Shown one piece after another: positions 18,669 through 29,243 of a DNA stretch of 64,000 nt. Each line of letters begins with the position of its first letter. Position 1 is the stretch's first letter. The DNA comes from an uncultured Flavobacteriaceae bacterium (GTDB lineage: Bacteria; Bacteroidota; Bacteroidia; Flavobacteriales; Flavobacteriaceae), in contig CALDUF010000064.1 in NCBI GenBank assembly GCA_937923515.1, positions 1 through 64,000 on the forward strand, in the 5' to 3' direction. The position numbers were made by a program, and so were the translations under genes. Below the pieces are notes generated by a model. That model was not told the DNA's origin. It made no database searches and saw only the letters and a list, made by a program, of their open reading frames with translations.

Positions 18669-20444
18669 TTAAGGACGATAAATTCTTTCTACTAATACTG
18701 TATACATGTTTTTTATCACATCACGTTTCATTTTCATTGTAGGCGTAAGGTGCCCATCATCAATAGACCAAATTTGAGGTGTAATTTCAAATTTTTTAAT
18801 TTGTTCCCATTTTCCAAATTTTTTATTGCACGTATCTACTTCTTTTTGAATGCGTTGTTGCACTATTTCAGAGCTTGCCATAGCATCCATAGTATTCTCA
18901 ATATTATGCTTTTTGCGCTCTATCCATTCATATAGAAAATCGAAATTTGGCTGAATTAATGCTGCTGGCATTTTTTCGCCTTCACCTATAACCATTACTT
19001 GCTCAATAAAGCGAGATTGTTTTAGTTGATTTTCTAGTAAGGTTGGAATAATATATTTACCGCCAGAGGTTTTAAACATTTCTTTTTTACGACCTGTGAT
19101 TTTTAAAAACCCATCTGCATCAATTTCGCCCTTATCACCTGTGTGAAAGTAATCTCCCGTCATCACACTTGCAGTTTTTTCAGGATCTTTAAAATACCCC
19201 AACATTACGTTAGGCCCTTTTATTAGCAATTCTCCATCTTCTGCAATTTTAACCTCAACATTGGCAATAGGTATACCAACAGTACCCACCTTATACATAT
19301 TATTTGCATATTTGCCAACAGATACAACAGGTGATGTTTCTGTTAACCCATAACCTTCCATAACTTGCATTTTAGCAGCTCCAAAAATTCGAGCTAACCT
19401 AGGCTGTAATGCAGCACTACCTGAAACCATAGTGCCTAAATTACCTCCTAATGCGGCGCGCCATTTACTAAAAATAAGCGCATTGGCAATTTTAAGTTTA
19501 AATTCATACCAAGCACCATTTTTACCATAAGGTTCCCATTGCTCGCCCAAACCAACTGCCCAGAAAAAAAGTGCCTTTTTTAAACCAGATAGATCTTGCG
19601 CTTTATCCATAATTTTGTCATATACCTTTTCTAAAAGGCGAGGCACTACGCTCATCATATCAGGATTAATTTCCTTGGCATTGTCCCCAATTTTATCAAG
19701 GCCCTCGGCATAATAAATTGAAGTACCAGCATATTGGTAAACGTAAATAAGTACGCGCTCAAAAATGTGACATATTGGTAAAAAACTTAAAATTCTTGTT
19801 TCTCCATCTTCTTTGAGTGGAACTCTAGGCGAACTATCTAACACATTGCTTGTAATATTCCAATGCGACAGCATAACGCCCTTTGGTTTTCCGGTGGTTC
19901 CTGATGTATAAATAATAGTAGCTAGGTCGTTCGGCTCAACTGCTTCTTTTCTTGCTTCTACTGCTTCTTGGTTACTAGTGTCTTTACCTAGCTCAAATAA
20001 CTCTGAGTAGTGCTTATACCCTTCAATATGATCAAAAGTATAAATCTCTTTTATATTGGTGTGTTGTTTTATTTTGTTTACTTTTTCTAGTACTTCTACA
20101 TCTGATACAAAACAGTAAATTGATTCGCTATGATTGATGACATATTCATAATCTTCAGCACAAATGGTAGGATAAATTGGAATATTTTGAGCGCCAACTT
20201 GCAATATACCAATGTCTACAATATTCCATTCCGTTCTATTATTGGTTGAAATTACAGCAATTTTGTCATTCTTTTTAACGCCTAATTTTAATAACGCTCT
20301 ACTTACGGCATTAGCCTTATCAAGATATTCTTGCGTAGAGGTTTTAACCCATTTACCATTGTACTTTGTTACCAAAGCAGCATCGTTAGGTTTATGTTTT
20401 AATTGGTAATATGGAAAGTCAAAAAGTCTTGTAATCTCTTTCAT
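18669..20444 (-). CDS. Long-chain acyl-CoA synthetase (AMP-dependent)
   Basis: IIYTSGTTGKPKGVMLSH, EGYGLTETSPV, GDYFHTGDKGEIDADGFLKITGRKKEMFKTSGGKYI. Confidence 0.94.
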   Translation of the reverse strand: MKEITRLFDFPYYQLKHKPNDAALVTKYNGKWVKTSTQEYLDKANAVSRALLKLGVKKNDKIAVISTNNRTEWNIVDIGILQVGAQNIPIYPTICAEDYEYVINHSESIYCFVSDVEVLEKVNKIKQHTNIKEIYTFDHIEGYKHYSELFELGKDTSNQEAVEARKEAVEPNDLATIIYTSGTTGKPKGVMLSHWNITSNVLDSSPRVPLKEDGETRILSFLPICHIFERVLIYVYQYAGTSIYYAEGLDKIGDNAKEINPDMMSVVPRLLEKVYDKIMDKAQDLSGLKKALFFWAVGLGEQWEPYGKNGAWYEFKLKIANALIFSKWRAALGGNLGTMVSGSAALQPRLARIFGAAKMQVMEGYGLTETSPVVSVGKYANNMYKVGTVGIPIANVEVKIAEDGELLIKGPNVMLGYFKDPEKTASVMTGDYFHTGDKGEIDADGFLKITGRKKEMFKTSGGKYIIPTLLENQLKQSRFIEQVMVIGEGEKMPAALIQPNFDFLYEWIERKKHNIENTMDAMASSEIVQQRIQKEVDTCNKKFGKWEQIKKFEITPQIWSIDDGHLTPTMKMKRDVIKNMYTVLVERIYRP

Positions 20445-20510
20445 AGGGAAATCTTTTATAAGCAGTATTGCAAAGTATGAAAATAAATAAGATTTTCAAA
20501 TAAGTCATAA

Positions 20511-20548
20511 AAAAAGGCGTTTATTATTACAAACACCTAGTTTTTTTT
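20511..20548 (-). terminator. Putative terminator for hybrid kinase gene
   Basis: Minus strand aggtgttt-gtaataat-aaacgcct-ttttttt with one G:U pair. Confidence 0.45.
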
Positions 20549-20699
20549 AACAATTCAATAATATGCAGCTACTTATAGGTTTAAAGTATATAAGTAATCT
20601 TAAGCTACATATTTGATAAAAATAAATTAGATATAATTGTTTTAGACTAATAGATTGCTGCAAAAAAATATTAAAACACTAATATTTAGAATATTAAGT

Positions 20700-22997
20700 T
20701 TAGCCTAATTTTTTTAATTTCTTACGCTTGTCTTTAAATAAGTTTTCCAATATGGTTTGTTTAAATAAATCGATATCATATGGTTTTACAATAATATCGT
20801 TCATGCCAGATTCAAAAATTTGATACTTTTGCTCCTCAATTTCCACAGCAGTAAGAGCAATTATAGGAATATCGTCATTAAAAGTTCTAATCTCTTTTGA
20901 TGCTTCAATTCCACTTTTTACTGGCATATTAATATCCATAAGAATAATGTCGTACGTGTTTGCTTTAGCCATAGCAACAGCCTCTTCTCCATTCTCAGCT
21001 ATATCGCAATCTACATCTGATATTTTTAGTATTTTCTTAGTAACTATTTGGTTAATGCGGTTATCTTCAACAACAAGAATATGCTTATTGGCTAATTGAG
21101 ATGTATCCTTGATACTTGATGATACATCTTCCTCTTGTTTTGAAGCGACGGTGAGTTTTAAATCAAACTTAAAAGTACTCCCCGCCCCTAGTGTACTTTC
21201 TAGAGTTATTGTACTTCCAGCTTGGTTTAATAATTTTTTAACTATGGGAAGCCCTAATCCTGTACCTTGATATATTTTGTTTGAAGAATTGATTTGGGTA
21301 AATTCATCAAAAATTCCTTCTAATTTACTTTTTTCAATTCCTGGACCATTATCCTTAACAACCACTTCTATATGTGCATTCTCATCATTAAGGCTTTTTA
21401 ATTTTATTATAATTTCGATATTTCCATTCTCAGTAAATTTACAAGCATTACCAATTAAATTCATTAGTATTTGCGAGAGCATTACCGAATTTCCCTTTAG
21501 GTATTTAGGAACATCATCATCAACCAAAATTTCAATGCGATTTTTATGTTGCATTCTTATATATTCAAACGAAAATACAATGGTATCTACAAGGTCTCTT
21601 AAGTTAAAAATTTCTTCTTCTTTTGTAAAACTTTTATTGTCGATTTTATTCATTTGAAGTAAATCGTTTATCAAAGCAAGTAAATAGTTAGCCGAGAATT
21701 TGAGCGATTTTAAATCCTTTTCATGTTTTTTAAGCTCTACATTTTCCATTAAAATACTGCTTAGACCAATAACACCATAAAGAGGTGTTCTTAATTCATG
21801 ACTTACTGTAGCAAAAAATCTGGATTTTGAATTAGCAAGTTGTTCACTCTCCTCTTTTGCAATTAAGTATTGCTTATTTTTTACTTGTAAATCATTAATT
21901 AGTTTTTGTCTTTTCTTATAAGCAGAATAAATAAGAAATAATATTATAGTAAGAAAAAAACCAAATAATACGGCACTTGTAAAAAGTAAATCTTTACGTT
22001 CAGCTCTTTGGGTTAATAATTCTTTTTCGAGTTCTTTAGCTTTAATTTGATCTTTATAACGTTCTACATTTAGTTTTGCTGAAACTGCATCAGTTATATT
22101 TTTTGCTTCGTCCTTAAGCTTATCTTTCTCATAAATTGCTAACTTTTTATTTATCTCATAAATGCCCTTGTAATCTTTTTTCATTTCAAGCGCTTCTTTA
22201 TAACCTTGATAACCCTCTATAAGAGCGTTAATAAAATCTGTACTTTTACATATAGCTATGGTTTGCTTAAAATACCTAATAGCTTCATCTGGTTGTTTTA
22301 ATAATAAATGTAAACGCCCTTTATTGTGTAAATGGCTAGCTCTGTGATGAGGTTTATCTCCTATTAATTTTAAATACTTTCCAGTTTGTAGTATCTCATT
22401 TTTACTAAGTTCAGGTTGTTTTGATTCGTTATAAAGCCTAGATAAATTATGATGCATTATAAACAAACGCATGGTATCCTTAAGTTTTTCCGCAATTTTT
22501 ATACATTCTTGATATTTCTCTATAGTTTTATATTTATAACCAGAAGTGTAATAATATGTGTTTGCTAAATTTCCTGTAGATTGTAATATAGCTACGCTAT
22601 CGTTATTTACATGTGCCTCTTCTAAAGCATTCAAGAATATTTTTTTAGCAGCAGCGGTATCTTTTACTCTAAGCATGGTGTTGCCTACAAGACCTCTGGT
22701 ATCACCTAGATATTTGCTATTACCACTCTTTTTTGCAAGATAAATGCCTTTATCTGCATAAATTAAAATTTGAACATATTTCGATTTGTAATGTTCTTTC
22801 GTCATCCAATCGATCATAGCTTCTACATGAGCTGAAATTTCTGCTTGCGTAGAATCCTTTGATATTTCGGGCAAAATATCTTCAGCAGCTTTACTCTTAT
22901 TATCGTTTGAATCTAGGTTGGAATCTTGGTTTTGACTATTTAGAGATATCCAACTAAAGCAAACCAAAAGAAGTAATACTTTGTATAAATATTTCAT
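20700..22997 (-). CDS. TPR-containing hybrid sensor histidine kinase / response regulator (start 22997 preferred over 23024)
   Basis: Signal peptide, TPRs, TM, FFATVSHELRTPLYGVIGLSS (HisKA), HATPase motifs, REC domain ILVVEDNRINQ...DIILMDINMP. Confidence 0.92.
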   Translation of the reverse strand: MKYLYKVLLLLVCFSWISLNSQNQDSNLDSNDNKSKAAEDILPEISKDSTQAEISAHVEAMIDWMTKEHYKSKYVQILIYADKGIYLAKKSGNSKYLGDTRGLVGNTMLRVKDTAAAKKIFLNALEEAHVNNDSVAILQSTGNLANTYYYTSGYKYKTIEKYQECIKIAEKLKDTMRLFIMHHNLSRLYNESKQPELSKNEILQTGKYLKLIGDKPHHRASHLHNKGRLHLLLKQPDEAIRYFKQTIAICKSTDFINALIEGYQGYKEALEMKKDYKGIYEINKKLAIYEKDKLKDEAKNITDAVSAKLNVERYKDQIKAKELEKELLTQRAERKDLLFTSAVLFGFFLTIILFLIYSAYKKRQKLINDLQVKNKQYLIAKEESEQLANSKSRFFATVSHELRTPLYGVIGLSSILMENVELKKHEKDLKSLKFSANYLLALINDLLQMNKIDNKSFTKEEEIFNLRDLVDTIVFSFEYIRMQHKNRIEILVDDDVPKYLKGNSVMLSQILMNLIGNACKFTENGNIEIIIKLKSLNDENAHIEVVVKDNGPGIEKSKLEGIFDEFTQINSSNKIYQGTGLGLPIVKKLLNQAGSTITLESTLGAGSTFKFDLKLTVASKQEEDVSSSIKDTSQLANKHILVVEDNRINQIVTKKILKISDVDCDIAENGEEAVAMAKANTYDIILMDINMPVKSGIEASKEIRTFNDDIPIIALTAVEIEEQKYQIFESGMNDIIVKPYDIDLFKQTILENLFKDKRKKLKKLG

Positions 22998-23021
22998 ACT
23001 AACTTGGTAAATATGGGATAT

Positions 23022-23029
23022 CAAATATA
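23022..23029 (-). promoter_or_regulatory. -7 box TATATTTG for hybrid kinase gene
   Basis: caaatata on + strand; overlaps the TTG start proposed by the ORF track. Confidence 0.45.
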
Positions 23030-23174
23030 CATATTTATTTACAAAAACTACTCTTTATCGATAATTATGCAAATTTTAACTATATTTATACCTGTTTTTT
23101 TAAGATAGCTACTGGTGTGGTAGTTATTTACTAATGATAAAACAGTGTAGTTTTTCAGACTATTCCTTATTTAT

Positions 23175-26100
23175 CTATTGCTTCTCAATCCACAATCGCG
23201 CATTAACAAAAGCTTCTAACCAAGGCGACACTTCATCATTTCTACCATCAGGATAATTAGCCCAATTCCATTGAAATGTAGAGCGCTCAATATGAGGCAT
23301 TGTTACCAAGTGTCTTCCAGTTTTATCGCTCATCATAGCCGTGTTAAAATCAGAACCGTTTGGATTGTGTGGATAGCCTTCATAACCATATTTAGCAACA
23401 ATATGATATTTGTCTTCGCTGTAAGGTAAGCTAAATTTCCCTTCACCATGTGAAATCCAAACACCTAGTGTAGTACCAGCAAGCGTTGATAGCATTACCG
23501 AATTATTCTCTTGTATTTTTACCGAAGTAAAGGCACTTTCATGTTTATGAGAATTGTTATGTTGCATTTTTCCATGAACGTCATGGTCTGGATTGATGAG
23601 ATCTAATTCCATCCAAAGTTGACATCCATTACAAATACCAACCGATAACGTATCTTTTCTAGCAAAAAAGTTATCTATAACTGCTTTTGCTTTTTCGTTG
23701 TATTTAATGGCACCAGCCCAACCTTTTGCAGAGCCTAAAACATCAGAATTAGAAAATCCACCAACGGCGCCTAAAAACTGAATGTCTTCTAGTGTTTCAC
23801 GACCTGAAATTAAATCTGTCATGTGTACATCCTTCACATCAAAACCTGCTAAATACATGGCATTTGCCATTTCTCGTTCAGAATTAGATCCTTTTTCACG
23901 AAGTATAGCAGCTTTAGGACGCTTATTACCATCTAAGGCAGGTAATTTTCCTGTGAAATGTTTAGGAAATACATATTGCAGCGGTTGTTTTTTGTAGTTC
24001 TCAAAACGAGCTTCGGCTAAATTATTAGCCGTTTGCTTCTTATCTAACAAGTACGATGTTTTGTACCATACATCTCGCAATTTAGCTACATCAAAAGTAA
24101 ATGTATCGTCTCCGTTTTTGATATTTAAACGTCCTGAACCATTTACTGCTCCTATTTTAACGAAGTCAATATTATTTTCTAATAGTATATTTTCTACAGC
24201 AGCATCTGCCTGAAAAACTAAACCAGCATTTTCGGCAAATAACACCTTTATAGAATCTTCTTCATTTAGCTTAGAAATATCTAAGTCCGCACCCAAACCA
24301 ACATCAGCAAAACACAACTCTAAAAGTGTGGTTATTAAGCCACCAGAGGCTACATCATGCCCTGCAATAATTTGATTACCAACAATTAAAGATTGCATTG
24401 TGTTAAATACAGTTTTTACGTAACCTGCATCTATTACATTTGGCGCATCGTTTCCAATGGTATTTAATACTTGATTGAAAGAACTTCCGCCCAATTTAAA
24501 ATCATCTTTAGAAATATTAATATAATATACAGCGTTATCGTTTTGTTTAAAAACAGGCTCTACAACTTTAGTAATATCATTACAATGTGCACCAGCAGAA
24601 ATAATTACCGTTCCAGGAGAAATTACATCGCCATCAGGGTATTTTTGTTTCATAGAAAGCGAATCTTTTCCTGTTGGTACGTTAATTCCTAAATCTATTG
24701 AAAATTTAGAAATAGCCTCTACAGCTTCATACAAACGTGCATCTTCACCCTCATTTTTACATGGCCACATCCAGTTTGCCGATAAGGACACCGCTTGCAA
24801 ACCATCTTTTAATGGTGCCCAAACTAAGTTGGTTAATGCTTCTGTAATTGAGTTTCTACTACCCGCAACTGGGTTAATTAATCCAGAAATAGGTGAATGC
24901 CCAATAGAAGTCGCTACACCTTCTTTTCCTTTAAAATCTAGAGCCATAACACCAACATTATTTAGCGGTATTTGCAAAGGCCCAACACATTGCTGTTTTG
25001 CCACTTTACCACCCACACAACGGTCTACTTTATTTGTTAGCCAGTCTTTACAGGCCACAGCCTCAAGTTGCAATACTTGCTCTAAATAAATTTGTAGATT
25101 TTTGGTTTTATATCTTGGGTTTTTATAATTTCTGGTTATCGTTTTATCTGTCATAACGGTTTTAGGAGAACTCCCAAACATATCTTCCATTGCCAAATCC
25201 ATAGGCGTATTGCCTTTGGTTTTAGATTTAAATGTAAACCGGTCGTCTCCAGTAACATCGCCAACGGTGTATATTGGCGAACGCTCACGATCTGCAATTT
25301 TATTTAAAGTTTCAATATGTTTTTCGGCAATCACTAATCCCATACGTTCTTGAGATTCGTTACCAATTATTTCTTTATCAGAAAGTGTTGGATCGCCAAC
25401 AGGTAGGGCATCTAAATCTATTTTACCTCCTGTATCTTCTACTAATTCAGATAAACAATTTAAATGTCCTCCAGCACCATGATCGTGTATGGATACAATA
25501 AAATTATCATCACTTTCTACCATACCACGTACCGCATTTGCAGCTCGTTTTTGCATTTCTGGATTAGAGCGTTGTACCGCATTTAATTCGATACCCGAAG
25601 CAAATGCTCCTGTATCTGCCGATGATACTGCTGCGCCTCCCATACCAATTCGGTAATTTTCGCCTCCTAAAATCACTATTTTATCACCTGTTTTTGGTGT
25701 GTCTTTTAAAGCCTGATTTGCTTTACCATAGCCTATACCTCCAGCTTGCATAATTACTTTATCATACCCCAATCTTCTGGCTTTAGCATCACTTGAAGAT
25801 GAATTTTCATTATGTTCAAACGTTAATACAGATCCTGCAATTAGTGGTTGCCCAAATTTATTTCCAAAATCTGATGCACCGTTTGATGCTTTTATTAAAA
25901 TATCCATGGGTGTTTGGTACAACCATTTTCTGGCTTCAAACTTTTCTTCCCAAGGCCTGTTTTCTTCCAAACGAGAATACGAGGTCATGTAAACTGCTGT
26001 TCCCGCCAAAGGTAAAGAGCCTTTTCCTCCTGCAAGTCTGTCTCTTATTTCGCCGCCAGCACCGGTTGCAGCACCGTTAAACGGCTCTACAGTTGTGGGG

Positions 26101-26852
26101 AAGTTATGTGTTTCTGCTTTTAGAGAAATTACAGAATCAAAATCTTGTGTAGTATAAAAATCAGGAACATCAGCGCGTTTGGGTGCAAACTGTTCTACTT
26201 TTGGCCCCTTAATAAACGCTACATTATCTTTATAAGCCGAAACAATCGTATTAGGATGTTCCTTAGATGTTTCTTTAATTAATTTGAATAACGATGTTGG
26301 TTTTTCCTCACCATCGATAACAAAGGTGCCGTTAAAAATTTTGTGCCTACAGTGTTCAGAATTTACTTGTGAAAATCCAAATACTTCAGAGTCTGTTAAT
26401 GGCCTTCCTATTTTTTGTGACACGCCATTTAAGTATGCTACTTCTTCATCGCTTAACGATAAACCTTCTTGCTGGTTGTAGGCTGCAATATTATCAATAT
26501 TTAATATGGGTTCTGGTGTGATATCAATGGTAAACGATGTTTGATTTAATCCTTTAAATTTCTCTGAAATCATGGGATCAAAATCCGTAAAATCTTCGGT
26601 TACAGCTTCAAATTCTTCAATTCTAATAATATTTGGAATACCCATATTTTGGGTAATTTCTACTGCATTTGTACTCCAAGGCGTAATCATAGCTGCACGA
26701 GGGCCAACAAAAAAAGCATCTAATGATGCTTGCTCAATTTTTGGCTGATTGGCGAAAAGCCACGTTAATTTCGAAATACTTTCGGTAGATAATTCTTTTG
26801 TTGTTTGAACAGCAAATACTTTACTGGTTACGTTTCCAAAGAAATGAATCAT
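23175..26852 (-). CDS. purL: Phosphoribosylformylglycinamidine synthase
   Basis: FGFSQVNSEHCRHKIFNG, KAETHNFPTTVEPFNGAATGAGGEIRD, C-terminal glutaminase GICNGCQLWMEL. Confidence 0.97.
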   Translation of the reverse strand: MIHFFGNVTSKVFAVQTTKELSTESISKLTWLFANQPKIEQASLDAFFVGPRAAMITPWSTNAVEITQNMGIPNIIRIEEFEAVTEDFTDFDPMISEKFKGLNQTSFTIDITPEPILNIDNIAAYNQQEGLSLSDEEVAYLNGVSQKIGRPLTDSEVFGFSQVNSEHCRHKIFNGTFVIDGEEKPTSLFKLIKETSKEHPNTIVSAYKDNVAFIKGPKVEQFAPKRADVPDFYTTQDFDSVISLKAETHNFPTTVEPFNGAATGAGGEIRDRLAGGKGSLPLAGTAVYMTSYSRLEENRPWEEKFEARKWLYQTPMDILIKASNGASDFGNKFGQPLIAGSVLTFEHNENSSSSDAKARRLGYDKVIMQAGGIGYGKANQALKDTPKTGDKIVILGGENYRIGMGGAAVSSADTGAFASGIELNAVQRSNPEMQKRAANAVRGMVESDDNFIVSIHDHGAGGHLNCLSELVEDTGGKIDLDALPVGDPTLSDKEIIGNESQERMGLVIAEKHIETLNKIADRERSPIYTVGDVTGDDRFTFKSKTKGNTPMDLAMEDMFGSSPKTVMTDKTITRNYKNPRYKTKNLQIYLEQVLQLEAVACKDWLTNKVDRCVGGKVAKQQCVGPLQIPLNNVGVMALDFKGKEGVATSIGHSPISGLINPVAGSRNSITEALTNLVWAPLKDGLQAVSLSANWMWPCKNEGEDARLYEAVEAISKFSIDLGINVPTGKDSLSMKQKYPDGDVISPGTVIISAGAHCNDITKVVEPVFKQNDNAVYYINISKDDFKLGGSSFNQVLNTIGNDAPNVIDAGYVKTVFNTMQSLIVGNQIIAGHDVASGGLITTLLELCFADVGLGADLDISKLNEEDSIKVLFAENAGLVFQADAAVENILLENNIDFVKIGAVNGSGRLNIKNGDDTFTFDVAKLRDVWYKTSYLLDKKQTANNLAEARFENYKKQPLQYVFPKHFTGKLPALDGNKRPKAAILREKGSNSEREMANAMYLAGFDVKDVHMTDLISGRETLEDIQFLGAVGGFSNSDVLGSAKGWAGAIKYNEKAKAVIDNFFARKDTLSVGICNGCQLWMELDLINPDHDVHGKMQHNNSHKHESAFTSVKIQENNSVMLSTLAGTTLGVWISHGEGKFSLPYSEDKYHIVAKYGYEGYPHNPNGSDFNTAMMSDKTGRHLVTMPHIERSTFQWNWANYPDGRNDEVSPWLEAFVNARLWIEKQ

Positions 26853-27046
26853 TAGGTCTTAGTTTGTAAGTGTTTAAAGAAAGTGCAAAAATACACTTTT
26901 TTCACGATTCAATGATGTCTTTTTTATGAAACCAGAAGCTGTTATTAACAGGATTTTCAACAGTTAAAAGGACCAACGTGTTTATGTTTATTTAGAGAAA
27001 ACAATCCTTAGCTAATTAATCGCACCGTACTCAAGCAGCAGCAACA

Positions 27047-27931
27047 TTACGGATTAACAAAAGCCTCTATTTCCTCTGGCGTTATCTTAGGATTAGCACC
27101 GTTACTTTGAGCCACTAACGCACCAACGCCACAGGCATAGTCTACTGCCTTTTGCGGATGCGTATTATCAAGTAATAAACCTACCAAAGTGGCTAGAAAT
27201 GAATCTCCTGCTCCTACTGTATCCTTTACTTTTATTTGATATCCGCTGTTATAATATAGCTTACCATCAATAAGCAACACCGCACCATGTTCCCCTTTCG
27301 TTACACAAATTTTATCGGTTTTAGTTTGTTTTGCTATGAATAAAAGATTTTGTTCTAAAGCATTATATTTTGAATTGAAATACCCCGCAATTTCGTAAAG
27401 TTCGTCGTCATTAAATTTAATAAAATCTGATGCACGCATCATTTCAATAAGTTTTTCTTTTGAATAATGTGGCGGACGAAGATTTACGTCAAAAATTTTA
27501 AATGGCGCTATATCTATAAGCGCATTTAAAGTGGCTCTAGACACCTCATCTCTTGTTATTAAACTGCCATAAATAAACGCATCTGAATGTTTTACGGCAT
27601 GTTCTAAACTATCGGTTAATTCTATTTTATCCCAAGCGCGAGGGTGCATAATTTTATACGTGGCAGCACCCTTAGTGTTTAATGTTACTTCTACTTCTCC
27701 AGTAGTATAGTCTTTTTTATTTTGAACAAAAGACGTAGATAGCCCATTTTCTTCCAAATAATTCAGCAGTAATGCCCCGTTATCATCATCTCCTATTGCG
27801 CTTACCATGTTAACCTGATGGCTTAAAGCCGCTAAACGTAATGCGACATTTAAAGGTGCGCCGCCAATTTTTTTGTCACCATTAGGGAAAATATCCCAAA
27901 GCACTTCACCAAAACATACAATTTTTAACAT
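27047..27931 (-). CDS. PfkB-family carbohydrate kinase (fructokinase-like)
   Basis: GGAPLNVALRLAALSH, FDVNLRPPHYS, VKDTVGAGDSFLATLVG. Confidence 0.9.
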   Translation of the reverse strand: MLKIVCFGEVLWDIFPNGDKKIGGAPLNVALRLAALSHQVNMVSAIGDDDNGALLLNYLEENGLSTSFVQNKKDYTTGEVEVTLNTKGAATYKIMHPRAWDKIELTDSLEHAVKHSDAFIYGSLITRDEVSRATLNALIDIAPFKIFDVNLRPPHYSKEKLIEMMRASDFIKFNDDELYEIAGYFNSKYNALEQNLLFIAKQTKTDKICVTKGEHGAVLLIDGKLYYNSGYQIKVKDTVGAGDSFLATLVGLLLDNTHPQKAVDYACGVGALVAQSNGANPKITPEEIEAFVNP

Positions 27932-27946
27932 CTATGTAGTGTATTT

Positions 27947-29221
27947 TTAGTAAATATTAGACTCCATAGTACGTTGGCTTATTGAGTTATTAAACACTTG
28001 AAGCATACGCTTTGCGATACCTGTCCAACCAAAATTTCGGCGTGCAAAACGAGCACCTTCTACAGATAATTCGTTTCTTAAATTAGGATACAAAAGTGGC
28101 ATTGCCATCATAGCACCAAATTCTAAAGGCCTATGAGGATCTGCGAACAAGGCTTGATTTCCAAAATCAATTAAATCGTTTAATCCACCATGTACTGTTA
28201 CCACACTTGGTGTTCCACAAGCCATGGCTTCAATTGCAACCATTCCAAAAGGTTCGTAACGCGAGGGCATTGCAAAAATATTGGCAGAACGGTATACGTT
28301 GGCCAAATCATCATCTTCAATGTAATTTTTCCATTTTATTTTGTCGTTGATACCAAGCTCGTTCGCCAGTTTTTTTAATTTTGTAATACCCTGTTTATCT
28401 TGCGCAGAATCGCCACCAACGGCTGCTACTAAACGGGCTTCTGGCACCAATTCAAATAAGGTTGGTAATGATTTTATTAAAAGATCATATCCTTTATTAT
28501 GCGCCATTCGCCCCAAGGCTAAAACATCAGTAGGGTCTATATCGTACTTGGTTCTTATTTTATCATTTTCTTTTGATGGCACTGGAAAAAATCTATTTTC
28601 ATCAATACCAGGTGGAATCATAGAACAATTTCTAGGTAGCACATCGTATTGCTGTGTTAATAAATCTACTTGAGGTATTGTTGTAGCAATAACATGATTA
28701 CACATTTGAAAAACAAAATACTCCTTACGTATCCTTTCCTTAAAACGGTAGGTTTGCTCCATTTCCTTCTCATCCATATCACTTCCCATGGTATGCTGTT
28801 TCCACCAACCTAAAGAATGTGGCGTATGCACGTGCGAAACACCCAATTCTTCTGCAATTTTTTGTCCTGCCCAGCCTGCATCCCAATAGTGAGAATATAC
28901 GATATCGTATTTCTTACCTTCTTTTTTTATTGCTGCCAAGGTATTGGTTACAAACTTTTTAAGATGATCGTGCATGTCTTCCTTTCGTATAAACTCTTTA
29001 CCTCCGAAAGGTATACGCCATACATTAAAATTATCATTTACATGATCGTATTCAGGTTGATCTTCAAATTGCCGCGTTAACAGGTCAACGCTTTTACCTA
29101 ACCTACTAAAACGATCTGCAAGTTCCAATACATACACTACTTGCCCTCCTGTATCTGGTTTTCCTAATTCTGCATTTGCTGCTACATATCCGTGTAGAGA
29201 GATCATTAAAATAGACTTCAT
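27947..29221 (-). CDS. GT4 glycosyltransferase, sucrose-phosphate synthase/mannosylfructose-phosphate synthase-like
   Basis: SLHGYVAANAELGKPDTGGQVVYVLELA, HTPHSLGWWK, MPSRYEPFGMVAIEAMACGTPSVVTVHGG. Confidence 0.88.
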   Translation of the reverse strand: MKSILMISLHGYVAANAELGKPDTGGQVVYVLELADRFSRLGKSVDLLTRQFEDQPEYDHVNDNFNVWRIPFGGKEFIRKEDMHDHLKKFVTNTLAAIKKEGKKYDIVYSHYWDAGWAGQKIAEELGVSHVHTPHSLGWWKQHTMGSDMDEKEMEQTYRFKERIRKEYFVFQMCNHVIATTIPQVDLLTQQYDVLPRNCSMIPPGIDENRFFPVPSKENDKIRTKYDIDPTDVLALGRMAHNKGYDLLIKSLPTLFELVPEARLVAAVGGDSAQDKQGITKLKKLANELGINDKIKWKNYIEDDDLANVYRSANIFAMPSRYEPFGMVAIEAMACGTPSVVTVHGGLNDLIDFGNQALFADPHRPLEFGAMMAMPLLYPNLRNELSVEGARFARRNFGWTGIAKRMLQVFNNSISQRTMESNIY

Positions 29222-29243
29222 ATAATTGTAATTTTAGTTATTA

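Noticed and set aside
23782-26481. Several plus-strand ORFs inside purL
   Set aside because: purL is unambiguous on the minus strand; the opposite-strand ORFs show no family motifs.
26925-26975. gttattaacaggattttcaacag near purL as DnaA boxes/oriC
   Set aside because: Does not match TTATCCACA well, and there is no cluster or dnaA/dnaN neighbourhood.
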